This document shows positions 61,190-64,000 of a stretch of 64,000 bases of DNA, in pieces. The notes beneath the pieces were generated by a model. It was not told where the DNA came from, ran no database searches, and saw nothing but the letters and a program-made list of their open reading frames with translations. The translations under genes were made by a program, and so were the position numbers. Source of the stretch: Sympetrum striolatum (taxonomy: Eukaryota; Arthropoda; Insecta; Odonata; Libellulidae); the NCBI GenBank assembly GCA_947579665.1, contig OX388345.1, forward strand, positions 58,767,454 through 58,831,453, given 5' to 3'. Position 1 is the stretch's first letter. Each line of letters opens with the position of its first letter.

Positions 61190-61985
61190 AGTTTTTAATT
61201 AGTATGGCAACCGGTGTTGAACTACATATTAATCATCAGGCACAAAATTGCAAAATGTTCACAGATATATATACAAGAGGAGGAAAAGACAAACCAATCA
61301 GGATATAGGATAGGAAGAAGAATCCATTAGTTGTCATTGGAATGTTGGGAATTAGGGGGTGGGGAAGGAAGCAAGTTCACAATGGACATCAGGGGAATAT
61401 CTCAGGAAAAGGTGCATGTTTGAAAGTGTGTAATTATGTTTAAGGTGTTGTATTATTTCCATAAAAAATGCTAATCAACAACAAGGACAGATTCAAACAC
61501 ACACTTAACTTAGGCATCTACAAATTACAGTTCAATGATTTAAACACCATTTACATCAGAGAAATTTCTCGCAATTTATAGATAAGCTCTAGAGAACGTT
61601 TACATTCTTACATCAAGAACTCACACACATCACATGTTGCAAAACATCTTTTAGAAAACAAGCACCACTCAGACTTTTCAACCAAGCTTTTAAATTTTGT
61701 CAACATGGAGGCTGCCAATTATACTACCTGAAACAAATGGAAATAATATAACACCTTAAACATAATTATACACTTTCAAACATTCACCTTTTCCTGAGAT
61801 ATGCTCCCCCTGCTGTCCATTGTGAACTTACTTCCTCCCCCACTCCTAATTTCTAATCTTCCAATGTCATCTAATGGATTCCCCTTCCTATATCTACCTT
61901 TTTCCTGATTGGTTTGATTTTCCTCCAGTAGTATAAATATCTGTGAACTTTTTGAGATTTTGTGCTTGATTATTAACATGTAGTT
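61190..61985 (+). mobile_element. Penelope-like fragment between inverted repeats
   Basis: Arms at about 61190..61440 and 61745..61985 are inverted copies (shared GTTCACAATGGACA, ATATCTCAGGAAAAGGTG, TATAATTATG). Between them the plus strand shows LNLGIYKLQFNDLNTIYI (about 61505..61560) and later HMLQNIF and an EQMEI-like end, in the order of the GIY-YIG endonuclease end of Penelope-like elements. The YIG is changed to YIR and stops occur. Only one arm exists in the first copy of the duplication. Confidence 0.55.
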
Positions 61986-62284
61986 TTGTTTAACAATTCA
62001 AAATGCGACTGACTGGCCTATTTGTTTAAACCTTGTGAACACCCTCCCTCTTATATTATCTACCCAGCTATAAAAAAACATAGAAACCTCTTATACATAT
62101 ATATCAGCTTTATTTCTTAAATATTTGATATTCCTTGTTATTGAAGTCCTTCCCTACTACAACAAAGGAAGAATACTCTATAGATGATTTAAAATTCCAG
62201 TTATGTGAATATCTTTTTAACTGCTTAGTCATGCATAGTATGTAGTAAAAATTATAGTAGTAAGTATGTTGTAATTCAAATGAA

Positions 62285-62515
62285 ATAACACTGCAGTGGA
62301 GTGGTTAGCGTGCTAGCATTTCAATGCCATAGTCCTTTATTCGAAACCCAGCTGATAGGAATGTCGTGGGCAGGGAAAAAACAAACAATGCACTTTTCCA
62401 ATGAAGGACTTTTATTGTTGTACAGAGTTGAACCTCTTGGCCCCTTGAAAGTGCCTCTTGTAATTTTAGTAAATAAATATGTACTTGTTAAAGTTTGCGG
62501 CCCTCTAATGAATAC
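62285..62515 (+). repeat. tRNA-derived SINE, duplicated copy
   Basis: Same sequence as 29105..29330 (GCAGTGGAGTGGTTAGCGTG; TATTCGAAACCCAGC), present through the segmental duplication. Confidence 0.55.
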
Positions 62516-62555
62516 ATATATTTTGAATTTCTATCTCATTGGGAAGTCCATTTAA

Positions 62556-64000
62556 CCCTCGAACACCCAGAAATTTTTTTTCGTATTAATGTATTAAATT
62601 TGTGTTATTTCTGTTTGTATTGAATTCATACGATTGAATAAATATCATTTTAATGATAAATAATATTTTTTTGTAATAAATAGTGTTTGCGTATACGCAA
62701 CCGTGGGCGTTCTCCATGCAGGTTCGGGTCAGTGAGTGTCAAATGCCATACTAAAAAACTCAGGCAACATATTACCTGTAGTAAAGATTTATTTTTCGTC
62801 AAATAAATTTTAACCATACTTACTCAATGCAATATTTATATATAATTATTTTTGCCGCAAATGTTTTAAATGTTTATACATATAATAAACAAATAATTAG
62901 TTGTAATAGTACAAAAAACAGTATTACTAAGAACTGTTCGCAAAGATTTGGTACTTCTCCAAACAATATACACACAAACCAACGTTGCAGTTCCTTCATG
63001 ATGTTTGACATATTGTTTTACAATATTCTCCTGCACATTTACGTCTTCTCTTATCACCTTTCACAATTATAAAATGGCCAATCGAATCAAATCGCAGTTC
63101 TTCCGTAGCAGCTCAATTTCTTACATTCCCTCGTTTTCCTTTCTGGTAAGGCTTGCCATATTTCAAAAGATAATGTTGGACGGTTCTTCTTCTGAACTGC
63201 ACCTGCGTTAAAGACTTCCCTGAATGCCGCAATTAAACCCATGCATTCCGTACCACATTATCAATGATCTACGTTAGAGTTTGCCAGTACCATTTTTCCC
63301 CCTGATAGCGATTCGGCAATTGCTTATATTTTCATCCATTCCATCAGTTCTTCTCATGAAAATATTGTATTCTCGATTCATTCGTGGCCGTTGCATTTCA
63401 ATCCATTTCCCAAGTTTTTTGCAGCAGCGTTTCACTTTGTCTGCAACCAATTCACAACGAGTATCACCGCTTTCTTCCCAAAACATTGTCTGATATAGTA
63501 ATTGGTGATAACTTGAAGGCAAAAGATTGCCAAGATAAACTTTGACCTCATATTTCTCAATATAGTGGTTTGGCATGTTCAGGAAGAGCGAATATTTATT
63601 GCTCTCGGTCACTAAATGGTGCAAAATGTAATCATCAAAAAGTAATTCGAACTTTTACACGCATGACTTATTCCTAAACTCAGGGTAATTTTGCTCCGGA
63701 AAACGGGGCAGGAAATCACTAATATCTTTTTCCTCCCAAACAAGGTTCTTTTGATTATACATACCTTTTATTTTCTATTTGTAAATATTACCTTTCCTTC
63801 AAACACAAATTATGTGCAGCGGATGACTCACTCGGCGTTGCCGAGCGTTGCCGTTGCCTTGCCAGAATTACACTCGGTGTAATTCTGCTCTCCAGGGATG
63901 ACGGCAGTCACAGTCCCAATATCAACTAAAAGGTCGTCAAGTATTCTGCGGAATACAACAGCACCTGCACTCAATTGCCGACAAGATAAATTGTAAACTT
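62556..64000 (-). mobile_element. internally deleted piggyBac element, right end beyond window
   Basis: Starts CCCTCGAACACCC directly after TTAA (62552..62555), breaking the duplicated segment. The minus-strand frame 63624..63274 (116 codons) joins an N-terminal part (VYLGNLLPSSYHQLLYQTMF, WEESGDTR, LVADKVKR) directly to the C-terminal region (REYNIFMRRTDGMDENIS, IAIRGK) with the catalytic middle missing. Cys-rich pieces of the transposase end (GDKRRRKCAGEYCKTIC) follow near 63020..62960. The other terminus was not found before 64000. Confidence 0.75.

Larger units (their letters stand above)
56565..62555. repeat. segmental duplication of the 3' half of LRR gene 2
   Basis: Collinear, same-orientation copy of about 21400..30940. 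Order in both: piggyBac N-terminal half, 80-codon frame, exon 4, exon 3, flank, arm repeat, tRNA-like SINE. Insertions at 21832, 26828 and 29339 in the first copy are missing here. The left break falls inside the piggyBac transposase and the right break at a TTAA where another piggyBac sits. Confidence 0.9.

Overview
The window looks like nuclear DNA of an arthropod, most probably an insect. It is AT-rich, has spliced genes with long introns, tRNA-derived SINE-like repeats and insect-type transposons (hAT, Tc1/mariner, pogo/Tigger, piggyBac, Jockey/R1/CR1-type non-LTR, Penelope-like). I see no bacterial operon, CRISPR array, rRNA or intact tRNA gene. The species cannot be named from sequence alone.

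The only host genes I can support are a small family of secreted leucine-rich-repeat (LRR) proteins. They resemble the first ectodomain block of Toll receptors but have no transmembrane or TIR part. LRR gene 1 lies on + (2558..17714) and LRR gene 2 on - (41775..24047). The two converge tail to tail. Both have the same four coding exons with the same lengths and phases for exons 2 to 4: a long LRR exon, an 81-codon LRR exon, a 212-nt LRR C-terminal cap exon, and a short last exon carrying the rest of the cap and a 34-residue tail. Joined in order they give about 848 and 927 residues. A third copy (exons 3 and 4 only, - strand 60363..59098) lies in a roughly 6-kb segmental duplication (56565..62555) of the 3' half of gene 2. 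Its upstream exons, if any, lie beyond the right edge.

Region by region: 1-1.6 kb is a nest of decayed non-LTR 3' ends. 2.5-17.7 kb is LRR gene 1, whose introns hold a hAT MITE, a tandem repeat array, a tRNA-like repeat, a hAT element with a mariner nested in it, and a fold-back element. 17.7-24 kb is intergenic, with a pogo-like relic, a tRNA-like repeat and a decayed piggyBac with a nested hAT MITE. 24-41.8 kb is LRR gene 2, whose introns hold non-LTR pieces, a hAT with transposase remnant, a pogo-like MITE, a minisatellite-bearing repeat and a decayed full-length Tigger. 42-56.5 kb has no recognised host gene but holds piggyBac-type MITEs, a hAT MITE, non-LTR fragments and a broken P52rIPK-like hAT. 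56.5-62.5 kb is the duplicated segment. 62.5-64 kb is an internally deleted piggyBac that may run past the edge.

The most interesting signals are the secreted Toll-like LRR cluster, the mosaic similarity of its two long exons (near-identical core, strongly diverged ends), and the duplicated segment, whose empty sites confirm and order several transposon insertions.
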